Below are positions 37,009-45,821 of a stretch of DNA of 64,000 nt, one piece after another (position 1 is the stretch's first letter; each line of letters opens with the position of its first letter). The notes beneath the pieces are model-generated. The model saw nothing but the letters and a program-made list of their open reading frames with translations. It was not told the origin of the DNA and did no database searches. Source of the DNA: Janthinobacterium lividum PAMC 25724 (GTDB taxonomy: Bacteria > Pseudomonadota > Gammaproteobacteria > Burkholderiales > Burkholderiaceae_D). The position numbers were made by a program, and so were the translations under genes. The DNA is taken from positions 157,658 through 221,657 of the forward strand of contig AHHB01000021.1 in the NCBI GenBank assembly GCA_000242815.2. Reading direction: 5' to 3'.

Positions 37009-37255
37009 TTGACGGTGGCCATGACGGGTGCATGGTCGGATGGCTGTTGCCACTTACAGTGGTCCACTTTCGATGATGCCTGCATTGCTTAATCGATGGT
37101 TGCCACAACGGGTGCATGGTCGGATGGCTGTTGCCACTTACAGTGGTCCACTTTCGATGATGCCTGCATGGCTTAATCGATGGTTGCCACAACCGGCGCA
37201 TGGTCGGATGGCTGTTGCCACTTACAGTGGTCCACTTTCGATGATGCCTGCTGGC
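37005..37255. repeat. Tandem repeat (84, 84, 83 bp) derived from the xth 3' end
   Basis: Three units begin at 37005, 37089 and 37173 and are followed by the true xth end at 37256. Each unit, read on the minus strand, repeats the last 16 or so xth codons (QQPSDHAPVVATID, stop) plus a spacer that contains CTTACAGTGGTCCACTTTCG. The unit farthest from xth is the most diverged (SDHAPVMATVN). The array exactly fills the space between the stop of the GGDEF/EAL gene (37006-37008) and the xth stop. Confidence 0.85.
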
Positions 37256-38020
37256 TTAATCGATGGTTGCCACAACCGGTGCATGGTCGGATGGCTGTTC
37301 CCATTTACGGGGCACTCGGTCGATCACGCAGGCCGTGCAGCGGGCCGTCAAGTCTGGCGAAAGCAGGATATGGTCGATGCGCAGCCCCTTGTTCAGGCGG
37401 AAGCCCAGTTGGCGGTAATCCCACCAGCTGAACGATTTTTCCGCCTGCTCGAACAGACGGAAAGCGTCTGTCAGGCCGATGTCGAACAGGCGCTGCAAGG
37501 CGGCGCGTTCCTTGTCCGAGACCAGTATCTGCCCAGCCCAGGCGACAGGGTCGTGCACGTCGCGGTCGTCGGGCGCGATATTGTAGTCGCCCACGACGGC
37601 CAGTTGCGGGTGCAGCAGCGCTTCTTCGGCCAGCCAGTCGTGCAGGGCGGACAGCCAGCCCAGCTTGTATTCGTACTTGTCCGAGTCGACACTCTGGCCG
37701 TTTGGCACGTAGGCGCACACGACGCGCACGCCGCCGATTGTCGCGGCCAGGATGCGTTGCTGCGCATCTTCATAGCGAGGATTGTTTTTCACCACGTCGG
37801 CGATCGGCAGCTTCGACAGGATGGCTACGCCGTTATAGGTTTTCTGGCCGCTGAAGACCACCTGGTAACCGGCCGCCTCGATCTCGGCGACGGGGAACTT
37901 GTCATCCGTGAGCTTGGTCTCTTGCAAGCAGAGTATGTCGACCGGGTTGTCTGTTAGCCACTGCAGCACTTGCGGCAGGCGCACTTTGAGCGAGTTGACG
38001 TTCCAGGTGGCAATTTTCAT
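37256..38020 (-). CDS. xth: Exodeoxyribonuclease III
   Basis: A 254-residue AP endonuclease/3'-5' exonuclease of base-excision repair. Family motifs: MKIATWNVNSLKVRLPQ, CLQETKL with Glu34, GDYNIAPDDRDVHD, and the C-terminal SDHAPVVATID that carries the catalytic Asp-His pair. Length matches the family. Downstream, its last codons are present three more times as a tandem array. The upstream 570 bases to the next gene are AT-rich and divergent. Confidence 0.95.
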   Translation of the reverse strand: MKIATWNVNSLKVRLPQVLQWLTDNPVDILCLQETKLTDDKFPVAEIEAAGYQVVFSGQKTYNGVAILSKLPIADVVKNNPRYEDAQQRILAATIGGVRVVCAYVPNGQSVDSDKYEYKLGWLSALHDWLAEEALLHPQLAVVGDYNIAPDDRDVHDPVAWAGQILVSDKERAALQRLFDIGLTDAFRLFEQAEKSFSWWDYRQLGFRLNKGLRIDHILLSPDLTARCTACVIDRVPRKWEQPSDHAPVVATID

Positions 38021-38590
38021 GGGAAAAATCCTTGCTTGAATAGGTATCGATAAGCGCGAATCTTACCGCATGCGTGTCGTCGACGTGCTGCTCCCCGCTT
38101 GTCGTGCAAGTACTTTATTTTCCCACAGGGAAAAAGAGTGTTCATAAAGTGTTTATATTTAGCCAATCGTGGGGCAGGAATATTATGTTTTTGTGTATGA
38201 TTGATCAATCCTTATGTTTGATTTAGCATAAGTGCTTGGCGTGGCGGGCTTTGTCGTGCCGTTTAACGCGACAAAGGTGTAAAGTTTCTCGCTAAAACGC
38301 GATAAAAACTACTAAAATGGCACAATGTAACAACTGTGTCATACGCCTTTGTTACAGCCAAGTTGAGAACCGAACAGGAAGCAGTTGTAATTAGTTGTAA
38401 TTGCTATTCCGATTACATGACCACTGCGCCGTTACGGAGTGTTAATTCCGTCACTGGCGCCGCCAGACTTGTTATATAAATTGCAGTACTATATCTATGA
38501 TACTATTTTGCAACATCAATAGATGGTACTATTTTGAAATGTTGCAGTTTTAATAGTGAGACTTGCGCGTAGCATTTGCAAAGGAAGAAA
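38021..38590. promoter_or_regulatory. Long AT-rich intergenic region with repeats
   Basis: 570 bases without a recognised gene, much richer in A and T than the flanks. Seen: a tandem AGTTGTAATT doublet near 38391-38410, three copies of ACTATTTTG-like words between 38490 and 38540, and a perfect 8-base inverted repeat TGCAACAT/ATGTTGCA (38509-38516 and 38539-38546) about 50 bases before the next gene. The latter could be an operator. An unannotated small RNA is possible but unproven. Confidence 0.45.
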
Positions 38591-38962
38591 ATGCGAACTG
38601 CATTTGAAGCGTGGGCGCAGCGTGACGGCCACATTGTGCGGCGAAGAGAAGATAAACCGGATGAGTACCTGATTTTCGAGACTCAGCGTCGCTGGGTGAT
38701 CTGGCAGGCAGCTCTGACGCATGGCAAGATGCCGGCCAAGCCGCGCGTGAGCGCAGCCGAAAAGGCGGCGAAAGCCCAGCGCGCGCTGGAGATGTCCTCG
38801 GCTGAAGCGAGCGTGCGTAACAAGGTGCTCAATGAGGTGCTCGACGCCTTCAGCGGTGCCGATGGCGCTGCCGGCATGGAAGGCATACTGCAAGTGATCC
38901 AGAGCCTGAAGATGAAGCAGAAGGCACTGGCCGACGAGAAGAGCGAAGATTCAACGGCTTGA
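38591..38962 (+). CDS. Small hypothetical protein
   Basis: A 123-residue protein that I do not recognise. Two parts are visible: a compact, Trp- and Arg-rich N-terminal half (WAQRDGHIVRRR, RRWVIWQAALTHGK) and an Ala/Lys/Glu-rich C-terminal half predicted to be helical, possibly a coiled coil. No signal peptide or membrane segment. The ATG at 38591 has a strong AAGGAAG ribosome site; a TTG five codons earlier is rejected. It is followed after 10 bases by the DUF1653 gene, so they probably form an operon. The AT-rich promoter region with an inverted repeat suggests specific regulation. Confidence 0.7.
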   Translation: MRTAFEAWAQRDGHIVRRREDKPDEYLIFETQRRWVIWQAALTHGKMPAKPRVSAAEKAAKAQRALEMSSAEASVRNKVLNEVLDAFSGADGAAGMEGILQVIQSLKMKQKALADEKSEDSTA

Positions 38963-38972
38963 GGGGGCGACG

Positions 38973-39161
38973 ATGCGTTATCGGCATTACAAGGGCGGCA
39001 TTTATGAACTGGTGTGCGAAGCCACGCTGGAAGCAGATCTGACGCCGATGATCGTGTATCGCGCCGCGGACGGCACCATCTGGACCCGGCCGAAAGACGT
39101 GTTCTTTCAGCTGATCGAAGTCGAAGGCGTCATGGTTCAGCGTTTCGCTCCTATTAACTGA
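38973..39161 (+). CDS. DUF1653 domain protein
   Basis: A 62-residue protein that is a single DUF1653 domain: YRHYKGGIYELVCEATLEAD, then PMIVYRAADGTIWTRPKDVFF. The domain is widespread, small and beta-rich with unknown function. The ATG follows GAGGGGGCGACG. Probably cotranscribed with the gene before it. Confidence 0.88.
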   Translation: MRYRHYKGGIYELVCEATLEADLTPMIVYRAADGTIWTRPKDVFFQLIEVEGVMVQRFAPIN

Positions 39162-39204
39162 TGGCAACTGACGGCCGCGTGCGTGCGTGCCTGGGATTAT
39201 CTTC

Positions 39205-39675
39205 ATGCGTAAATTGCTGCCAGCCGTTTTAGTGCTGGGTTTTGCCTGCGCCGTGGCGCAGGCCGAAACCATCGGTTCTGTCGACACGGTGTTCAAACTG
39301 ATCGGCCCTGACCACAAGATCGTCGTCGAAGCCTATGATGATCCGCGTGTCGCTGGCGTTAGCTGCTACCTGTCGCGCGCCAAGACCGGTGGCATCAAGG
39401 GGGCCATCGGCCTGGCCGAAGACAAGGCTGATGCGTCCGTGGCTTGCCGCCAGGTGGGGCCGCTGCAATTCAAGGGCCAGCTGCCGCGCCAGGAGGAAGT
39501 GTTTACCGAGCGCGCCTCGATCTTCTTCAAGCATGTGCGCGTGGTGCGCATGGTCGACAGCAAGCGCAATGCGCTGGTCTATCTCGTGTATTCCGACCGC
39601 CTGATCGAGGGTAGCCCGAAAAACAGTGTTACCGCCGTCGCCGTGCCTGGCGAGCAGCCGATTCCCGTCCGTTGA
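39205..39675 (+). CDS. creA: CreA family protein
   Basis: A 156-residue exported protein with a signal peptide ending VAQA (about residue 20). Typical CreA features: [36 protein letters not shown] and [18 protein letters not shown]. The role of CreA is not known, although the gene sits beside creBCD in enterobacteria; no such genes are here. The ATG at 39205 is used because the upstream six codons have no signal-peptide character. Confidence 0.88.
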   Translation: MRKLLPAVLVLGFACAVAQAETIGSVDTVFKLIGPDHKIVVEAYDDPRVAGVSCYLSRAKTGGIKGAIGLAEDKADASVACRQVGPLQFKGQLPRQEEVFTERASIFFKHVRVVRMVDSKRNALVYLVYSDRLIEGSPKNSVTAVAVPGEQPIPVR

Positions 39676-39700
39676 TTCCTGTCCCTTAAGCGAGCTTCCC

Positions 39701-40228
39701 ATGCGCCTACCATCGTCTGCCGCCCTAGCTGTCAGGACGCTGCTGCTGTTGGCGTTGGGCGGCTGCGCCACCCTGACTGGCAACACCGAGCAGATGGTGC
39801 TGGTGCAAACCGTCCTGGATAACCGCGAATTGAATGGCGCGGGCTGCATCCTCAGCAACGATGTCGGCAAGTGGTTTGTCACGACGCCGGGGCGCATTAC
39901 CATCCGCAAGAGCCAGGAGCCTTTGACAGTCGACTGCCGCAAGCACGGTTCGCCCGCCATTGCGACGGATGACCACATCGACCCCAAGCTCAATGGCAGC
40001 GTCTGGGGCAATATCATCCTGACCCTGGGCGTTGGCTATTTCGTCGACCGCAACACGGGGGCGGGCTTTGACTATCCATCGATTTTAACCATCGTCATGC
40101 AAGACCCTGCGCGCCTGGCCCCGCCGCCCGCGGCGATTTCCGCGTCGCTTCCAGCGCCCGCGGTGCCGGAGGCCGTGGTGCAGCCGAAAGTGGCGCCATC
40201 GCCCTTGCCCAATTCCGTCGTCTACTGA
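39701..40228 (+). CDS. Putative lipoprotein
   Basis: A 175-residue protein with a lipoprotein signal (LLLLALGGCATLTG; Cys at about 22). The middle has AGCILSNDVGKWFVTTPG and DCRKHGSPA, followed by a hydrophobic stretch WGNIILTLGVGYFVD, a pattern common in outer-membrane-associated lipoproteins of Burkholderiales. The C-terminal 40 residues are Pro/Ala-rich. Function unknown. It lies 25 bases after creA, so the two may share a transcript. Confidence 0.78.
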   Translation: MRLPSSAALAVRTLLLLALGGCATLTGNTEQMVLVQTVLDNRELNGAGCILSNDVGKWFVTTPGRITIRKSQEPLTVDCRKHGSPAIATDDHIDPKLNGSVWGNIILTLGVGYFVDRNTGAGFDYPSILTIVMQDPARLAPPPAAISASLPAPAVPEAVVQPKVAPSPLPNSVVY

Positions 40229-40241
40229 TCCAATGACACAT

Positions 40242-40272
40242 AAAAAAACCGCCAGGTCAGTGACCGTGGCGG
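40242..40272 (-). terminator. pepA terminator (minus strand)
   Basis: On the minus strand CCGCCA and TGGCGG enclose an internal GGTCA/TGACC hairpin and run into seven T residues. It lies beyond repeat copy B, 140 bases after the pepA stop. Confidence 0.75.
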
Positions 40273-40298
40273 CTGTCTTCTTGCGTAGCGACGCCTGA

Positions 40299-40402
40299 CA
40301 AAACCGTAGCGAGCGGGAGCTAGTGGTGGCCGAGAAGCGCAGCTGTACTTCATGTACAGCGAGCATCGCCGGCCGCCAATAGCCCCGCGCAGTAGCTTTG
40401 GT
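40299..40402 (-). repeat. Dispersed 104-bp intergenic repeat, copy B
   Basis: Inverted copy of the repeat at 26471-26573; on the minus strand it runs from ACCAAAGCTACTGCGCG to GCTCGCTACGGTTTTG. Its central hairpin CTGTAC-ATGA-AGTACAG is a different sequence but the same structure as in copy A. As in copy A, it lies right after a stop codon and before a terminator. Confidence 0.75.
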
Positions 40403-40413
40403 CTGGCCTTCTC

Positions 40414-41907
40414 TTAGACGCGGTTGATCAGGAACGTGGTCAGCAGCGGTACTGGGCGGCCGGTTGCGCCTTTTGCTCCGCCCGATTTCCATGCCGTGCC
40501 GGCGATGTCCAGATGCGCCCAGGTGTACTTCTTGGTGAAGTTTTCCAGGAAGGCCGCTGCCGTCACCGAACCACCGCCTGGCGTGCCGATGTTGGCCAGG
40601 TCGGCGAAGTTCGATTTCAGCTGCTCGTTGTACGCCTCTTCGATCGGCATGCGCCATGCCGTGTCGCTCGACTGTTTGCCCGCTGCCAGCAGTTCATTGG
40701 CCAGCTGGTCATGCGCTGCATCGCTGCGCGTAAACAGGCCGCTGTTGTGGTGGCCCAGGGCGACGACGCAAGCACCCGTCAGGGTGGCGATATCGACCAC
40801 GACTGCAGGCTTGAAGCGTTCGGCGTAAGTCAAGGCGTCGCACAGCACCAGACGGCCTTCGGCATCGGTGTTCAGTACTTCGATGGTCAGTCCGTTCATC
40901 GAGGTGACGACGTCGCCTGGCTTGGTGGCGCGGCCCGACGGCATGTTTTCGCATGCGGCGATGACGCCGATGACGTTCAGCTTCAGATTCATTTCGCCGA
41001 TGGCGCGGAAGGTACCGAGTACCGAGGCGGCGCCGCACATGTCGTACTTCATTTCATCCATGCCAGGACCAGCCTTGAGCGAAATGCCGCCCGTGTCGAA
41101 GGTGATGCCCTTGCCAACCAGGACCACCGGCGCGTCCTTGGCCTTGCCGCCCATGTGCTTGAGGACGATGAATTTCGGCGGCTGCTCGCTGCCGTTGGTG
41201 ACGGACAGGAAGCTACCCATTTTCAACGCTTCGAGCTGTTTGCGGTCCAGGATTTCGACTTCGAATTTGTAATCCTTGGCCAACTGCTTGGCCGTGTTGG
41301 CCAGGTAGGTTGGGTTGGCGATATTCGCTGGCAAGTCGCCCAGATTGCGCGTCAGGTCGGAACCGTTGGCGATGGCGATTGCCTGCGTCAGTGCGCCGCG
41401 CGTGGCTGCCGTTGCTGGCGCTGCCAGGACGATCTTGCGCACGCCTGCTGGCGCCGGATCTTTTTTACTTTTTTGCGAGTCGCAGCGGTATTGGCTGTCA
41501 TGTGCGGCTTGCACCACGCAACGGATTGCCCAATTTACGTCACGCTCTTTCACTTCCGTCAGCGGTAATGCGATAATGGCGTCCGCAGCGCCCAGCGAAG
41601 CGAAAGCCTTGAGGGTCGCTTGTACACCGGTAGCGAAACTTTTTTCGCTGACAGTTTCATCGCTGCCCATGCCTACCAGCAGAACACGTTCGGCGACGAC
41701 GCCATCGACTGCGCGCAGCAGCAGGGTGCTGCCAGGCTTGCCGCTGATGTCGCCGGACTTCAGCGCAGCCGAAATTGCACCCTTGCTGTCCAGCGATTTT
41801 GCCGCAGGCGACAGTTTTTTGTTTTCGAATACCGCAACCGCGATGCATCCGCTTTTGGCCGTGCCGAGGGTGCTCTTGGTATCGAATGCTTTTATGCTAA
41901 AGTCCAT
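40414..41907 (-). CDS. pepA: Leucyl aminopeptidase (M17)
   Basis: A 497-residue cytosolic aminopeptidase. The M17 signature [10 protein letters not shown] is present, as are the metal ligands in [14 protein letters not shown] and KYDMCGAA. The start at 41907 has GGAG seven bases upstream; an ATG six codons earlier is less well placed. In E. coli PepA is also a DNA-binding regulator; whether that holds here is unknown. Divergent from lptF with a 67-base gap, an arrangement conserved in many Gram-negatives. Confidence 0.95.
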   Translation of the reverse strand: MDFSIKAFDTKSTLGTAKSGCIAVAVFENKKLSPAAKSLDSKGAISAALKSGDISGKPGSTLLLRAVDGVVAERVLLVGMGSDETVSEKSFATGVQATLKAFASLGAADAIIALPLTEVKERDVNWAIRCVVQAAHDSQYRCDSQKSKKDPAPAGVRKIVLAAPATAATRGALTQAIAIANGSDLTRNLGDLPANIANPTYLANTAKQLAKDYKFEVEILDRKQLEALKMGSFLSVTNGSEQPPKFIVLKHMGGKAKDAPVVLVGKGITFDTGGISLKAGPGMDEMKYDMCGAASVLGTFRAIGEMNLKLNVIGVIAACENMPSGRATKPGDVVTSMNGLTIEVLNTDAEGRLVLCDALTYAERFKPAVVVDIATLTGACVVALGHHNSGLFTRSDAAHDQLANELLAAGKQSSDTAWRMPIEEAYNEQLKSNFADLANIGTPGGGSVTAAAFLENFTKKYTWAHLDIAGTAWKSGGAKGATGRPVPLLTTFLINRV

Positions 41908-41974
41908 TTGGTTCTCCGTTTTCATTTACTAGTAACGTGTTACTCAACTAACTGACCCGAATTATAAACTCCGA

Positions 41975-43119
41975 ATGATCTTTCAACGCGCCCTTCGACG
42001 TGAATTGGCTAGTGCTGCCGGGGCCACCTTCACTGTTTTGTTCAGCATCCTGCTCACCTGGATGCTGATCGGTATTCTCGGCAAGGCGGCGGGCGGCAAG
42101 ATTGCGTCGGCCGACGTCATGTCGCTGATGGTCTTTTCCGCTCTGATGCAACTGCCCACCATCATCATCCTTACCGGTTTCATTTCGGTGCTGATGGTCG
42201 TGACCCGCAGCTACAAAGAGTCGGAGATGGTGGTGTGGTTCGCCTCCGGTCTGAGCCTGTCGCGCTGGATCTGGCCGGTCCTGAGTTTCGGCTTGCCGCT
42301 GGTGCTGATCACCGGCATCCTGAGCCTGTATGCCACGCCGTGGGCGCAAAAGAAAAGCGATGAATATGTGGCGCGCTTTGAAAAGCGCGAAGACCTGCAG
42401 AAAGTCACGCCGGGCCAGTTCCGCGAATCGGCTGGTAGCAACCGCATCTTCTTCGTCGAGGGTGCCAGTGGCGAAAAGAACGTGGTGCAGAACGTCTTCG
42501 TCAATACCGTCGATGAAAAAGGCAGCGCCGTCGTCGTCGTCGCCCGCGAAGGCGTGATCAATACCGACGCCAAGGGTGAACGCTTCCTGGTGCTCAAGAG
42601 TGGACGCCGCTATCAGGGCGTGCCGGCGCAAGGGGACTTCCAGACCATGGAATTCGAGCAGTACATCATGCGCATCGAGAGCCGGCAGCAGGACTGGGCG
42701 CGGAACTGGGCGTGCGCGCCATGAGCACCATGGCACTCATCGCCGATCCGAATTCCTATACCATGGCCGAATTGCTATGGCGCGTTAGTGCGCCCCTGAT
42801 TGGCCTGATGCTGATTCTGCTGGCCATTCCGCTGGGCTTTGTCAATCCGCGTGCGGGCAGTTCTGCCAATCTGATCGTGGCCCTGCTGATTTTCTTTTCT
42901 TACAACAATCTTATCAAGGTCGTCGAAGCGAGCGTAAAACAGGGACGCCTGACATTTGGGCTGGCCTGGTGGCCGCTGCACCTGCTGGCGGCACTGGCCG
43001 TCGTGGCGCTGTTTGCGTGGCGCCTGAATGTGAATCACCGCTATCATCCGCTGGTCTTGCTGGCGTCCTTCAAGCGCGCGCGCCGCGCCGGTAAACCAAG
43101 TAAAGCGGCATCGAAATGA
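41975..43119 (+). pseudogene. lptF: LPS export permease LptF, interrupted by a one-base deletion
   Basis: LptF is an inner-membrane permease of the Lpt machine. The N-terminal part (41975-42703) has the first membrane helices and periplasmic jellyroll domain, and the C-terminal part (from about 42704) has the last three helices with AIPLGFVNPRAG. Between them one base is missing, probably a G in GCGCGG at 42700-42703; the first frame then stops at 42724 and the second ORF opens at 42712. Restoring one base gives 381 residues, the usual size. LptF is essential in most Gram-negatives, so the deletion is probably a sequence error. The stop overlaps lptG (ATGA). Confidence 0.9.
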
Positions 43120-44285
43120 AGATTTTACAGCGCTATTTTACGGTCTCGATATTCCAGGCAGTGCTGTTCGTGCTGCTGGCATTCCTGGCACTGCAAGCCT
43201 TCATCGACCTGACGGGCGAGCTGCCCAAGGTGGGCCGCAACGGCTACACCATCCAGTATGCATTCCTGTATGTGCTGGTGCTGGTGCCGGGGCATGTGTA
43301 CGAGGTGATGCCGATTGCAGCACTGATCGGCACGATCTACACGATGGCGCAGTTTGCCGCCAGTTCCGAATTTACCATCATGCGCGCCTCGAGCATGTCA
43401 ACGGCGATGGCGGCCGGTTTCCTGCTGCGCATCGCTATCGTCTTTGTGGTCATTACCTTTATCTTCGGTGAACTGATTACCCCGCGCACCGAGCAACTGG
43501 CCGAACGCCTCAAGCTGACTTCGCGCGGCGCGGCCGTGTCGAGTGAATTTCGCTCCGGCCTGTGGACCAAGGATATGGTCAAGAGCGATGGCCTGACGGG
43601 CAGCGTTACCGGTTCGCGCTTTTTCAATGTCGGCGAAGCGCGTCCGGACGGCCAGCTGAAAAACGTCAAGCTATACGAATTTGACACCGATTTCCGTTTG
43701 CGTACCTTGACCGTAGCGAAGGGGGCGACGTATCAAGGCAATAATACCTGGCGCCTGACCGATGTGACGGAAACCTCGTTTTCGAACAGCGCGGCGGCCT
43801 CGCCCGACTTCGAGCCGAAGCTGGCGAACTACTATGAGCAGGAAACGAGCATGGTACGCACCGTGCATAGTGCCAGCAAGGACATGGTGTCCGAAGTGAC
43901 GCCGAAGATCCTGACGGTGTCGGCTTCGGATCCCGAGCGCATGTCGGCCAGCGAACTGGCCGTGTACACGCGCCATCTGGCCGAGAACAAGCAGGAAACC
44001 GAGCGTTTCCGCATCGCCTTCTGGAAAAAGCTGATCGATCCCCTGGCCATCTTCGTGTTGATGGCGCTGGCGCTGCCGTTCGCCTACATGCACACGCGCA
44101 GCGGCGGCATCAGCCTGAAGATATTTATCGGTATCATGATCGGCGTGAGCTTCATGCTGGTCAATACCCTTTTTTCGCATCTTGGGCTGCTCAGCACCTG
44201 GCCAGCCTTCCTGACTGCAGTGGCGCCGAGCACCCTGTATTTGCTGCTGGCGCTGGGCGCCCTGTGGTGGGTGGAACGGCATTGA
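43116..44285 (+). CDS. lptG: LPS export permease LptG
   Basis: A 389-residue partner of LptF, with three N-terminal and three C-terminal membrane helices around a periplasmic beta-jellyroll. Markers: MKILQRYFTVSIFQAV, LPKVGRNGYTIQYAF and, at the C-terminus, LPFAYMHTRSGGISLKIF. With LptB it extracts LPS from the inner membrane. ATGA overlap with lptF and TGATG overlap with the next gene point to one operon, lptF-lptG-cbiX. Confidence 0.94.
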   Translation: MKILQRYFTVSIFQAVLFVLLAFLALQAFIDLTGELPKVGRNGYTIQYAFLYVLVLVPGHVYEVMPIAALIGTIYTMAQFAASSEFTIMRASSMSTAMAAGFLLRIAIVFVVITFIFGELITPRTEQLAERLKLTSRGAAVSSEFRSGLWTKDMVKSDGLTGSVTGSRFFNVGEARPDGQLKNVKLYEFDTDFRLRTLTVAKGATYQGNNTWRLTDVTETSFSNSAAASPDFEPKLANYYEQETSMVRTVHSASKDMVSEVTPKILTVSASDPERMSASELAVYTRHLAENKQETERFRIAFWKKLIDPLAIFVLMALALPFAYMHTRSGGISLKIFIGIMIGVSFMLVNTLFSHLGLLSTWPAFLTAVAPSTLYLLLALGALWWVERH

Positions 44286-44692
44286 TGGAGAAGAACTTGA
44301 AACAGGCACTGATTTTGTTTGCACATGGCGCGCGCGCCGCATCGTGGGCCGCACCCTTCGAGCGCTTGCGCGATTTGACCCAGGCGCGCATGCCCGACAC
44401 CAGCGTGCACCTGGCCTTTCTGGAATTGATGACGCCACGCCTGCCCGAGGTGGTAGCAAGCCTGCTGGCTGACTTACCCGCAGGTGCAACCCTGGACGTT
44501 ACGGTGGTGCCGGTGTTCCTGGGGCAGGGCGGGCATGTACTGCGCGACTTGCCGCTCCTGGTGGAAGAACTGCGCCAGCAGCATCCGCAACTGCGCTTGA
44601 AGGTGGTCGAGGCGGTGGGCGAGAACGCCAGCGTGCTCGCTGCCATCGCCGATTACTGCGTGGCGGCGCCATGCTCCAGTGCTATCCCTTGA
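44285..44692 (+). CDS. cbiX: CbiX-type sirohydrochlorin chelatase-like protein
   Basis: A 135-residue protein of the CbiX/SirB small-chelatase family: ILFAHGARAASWAAPFERL contains the metal-binding His, and TVVPVFLGQGGHVLRDLPLL the second conserved His. Such short forms insert Fe2+ or Co2+ into sirohydrochlorin. CobA, which makes the precursor precorrin-2, is encoded 1.1 kb away on the other strand, so a role in siroheme formation for CysI is attractive. The start at 44285 shares bases with the lptG stop. Confidence 0.8.
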   Translation: MEKNLKQALILFAHGARAASWAAPFERLRDLTQARMPDTSVHLAFLELMTPRLPEVVASLLADLPAGATLDVTVVPVFLGQGGHVLRDLPLLVEELRQQHPQLRLKVVEAVGENASVLAAIADYCVAAPCSSAIP

Positions 44693-44709
44693 GCTGCGCC
44701 GCCAGCGCG

Positions 44710-45684
44710 ATGCCAGCGACGCGCATCGACATCGTTTATCTGTGGGTTGATGGCGCCGATCCGGCCTGGCATGCGCGCCGACAGCAGGCATATGCCGACT
44801 GGGCGCGGGCGCATCCCGGCCAGTTGGCCCTGCACGGCAACGTCGCGGGGCGCTACCGCGACAACGGCGAACTGCGCTACAACCTGCGCGCGCTCGAGCG
44901 TTTCTTTCCCGACCACGGCCATGTCTATTTGCTGACGGACCGCCAGGTGCCTGCCTGGCTGCGTGCTTCTGCGCGCCTGACGGTGATCGACCATGCCAGC
45001 CTGATGCCTGGCGCATCCCTGCCGGTGTTCGATTCCGGTCATATCGAATCGTATCTGCACCATATTCCAGGCTTGTCCGAACGTTTCCTTTATCTCAATG
45101 ACGATGTCTTTATCGGCGCGCCGTTCGTGCCCGCATTCTGGTTTGGCGAAGATGGCGACCGGCGTTTGAGCGTTTTTACGGAGAGCGCGCTGCAGCCTGA
45201 TGTGCAGTGCTTGCGCGCCGACGTGGCCGCGCCTGTCAATTGCGCCACCTTGTCGCGGCAATGGCTGTCGGCGCAGTACGCCGATTATCGGCATGAACCG
45301 CAGCTGTATGCGCATGCGCCGCGGCCGATGCTGAAAAGCGCGCTGCATGCGCTCGAGGCGCTGGCGCCGGCCATGTTTGCCGGCGTGCGCGCGACAGTGT
45401 TTCGCTCCTGGCAGGTGCCAGCATTGCTGCCCGATCTGGTGCCGCGCTGGATGGTGCATCAGGGCATGGCGCGCGCGCGCATGCTCGACCCGCTGCATAT
45501 CGCCAGCGGCGATGTGGAGGCGCCGCAGCAACTGGAACAACTGCTGGCGCAATTCGGCACCTTACCATTTTTCTGTATCAACGATACCTGCGACGAGGCC
45601 GACGATGACGACCCGCGCCTGCTGCGCGTGGCCGCCACACTTCAGCGGCTACTGCCGCTACCTTCCTCTTTTGAACACGCCTAA
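44710..45684 (+). CDS. Stealth-family sugar-phosphate transferase
   Basis: A 324-residue protein with all four conserved regions of Stealth proteins: CR1 IDIVYLWVDGADPAW near the N-terminus, CR2 YRDNGELRYNLRALERFFP with FLYLNDDVFIGAP, CR3 around WMVHQGMARAR, and CR4 FCINDTCDEADDDDPRLL. The family transfers hexose-1-phosphates onto polysaccharides, as in capsule synthesis and in human GlcNAc-1-phosphotransferase. No other capsule genes are nearby, which is unusual. ATG at 44710 was chosen because family members start just before CR1; an ATG at 44671 is possible and would overlap cbiX. Confidence 0.88.
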   Translation: MPATRIDIVYLWVDGADPAWHARRQQAYADWARAHPGQLALHGNVAGRYRDNGELRYNLRALERFFPDHGHVYLLTDRQVPAWLRASARLTVIDHASLMPGASLPVFDSGHIESYLHHIPGLSERFLYLNDDVFIGAPFVPAFWFGEDGDRRLSVFTESALQPDVQCLRADVAAPVNCATLSRQWLSAQYADYRHEPQLYAHAPRPMLKSALHALEALAPAMFAGVRATVFRSWQVPALLPDLVPRWMVHQGMARARMLDPLHIASGDVEAPQQLEQLLAQFGTLPFFCINDTCDEADDDDPRLLRVAATLQRLLPLPSSFEHA

Positions 45685-45821
45685 GCGCAGCCGGGCAAAG
45701 TGGGTTCGCGCAGGATGACTACGCGCTTGCATCTTGCCGGCACAGCTTTTTCATGCGGCGCAACAGGCTTCTTCTGCAGACATCTGCTCACTGCAAGGTC
45801 GCTCAAATACGTTGTATTTAG

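Noticed and set aside
37005..37255. CRISPR-like array
   Set aside because: Repeats of 84 bp are contiguous with no spacers and derive from the xth coding sequence; no cas genes.
37028..37957. 309-codon plus-strand frame with repeated MHGRMAVATYSGP-like blocks
   Set aside because: The repeats are the xth tandem array read on the wrong strand; the rest is the antisense of xth.
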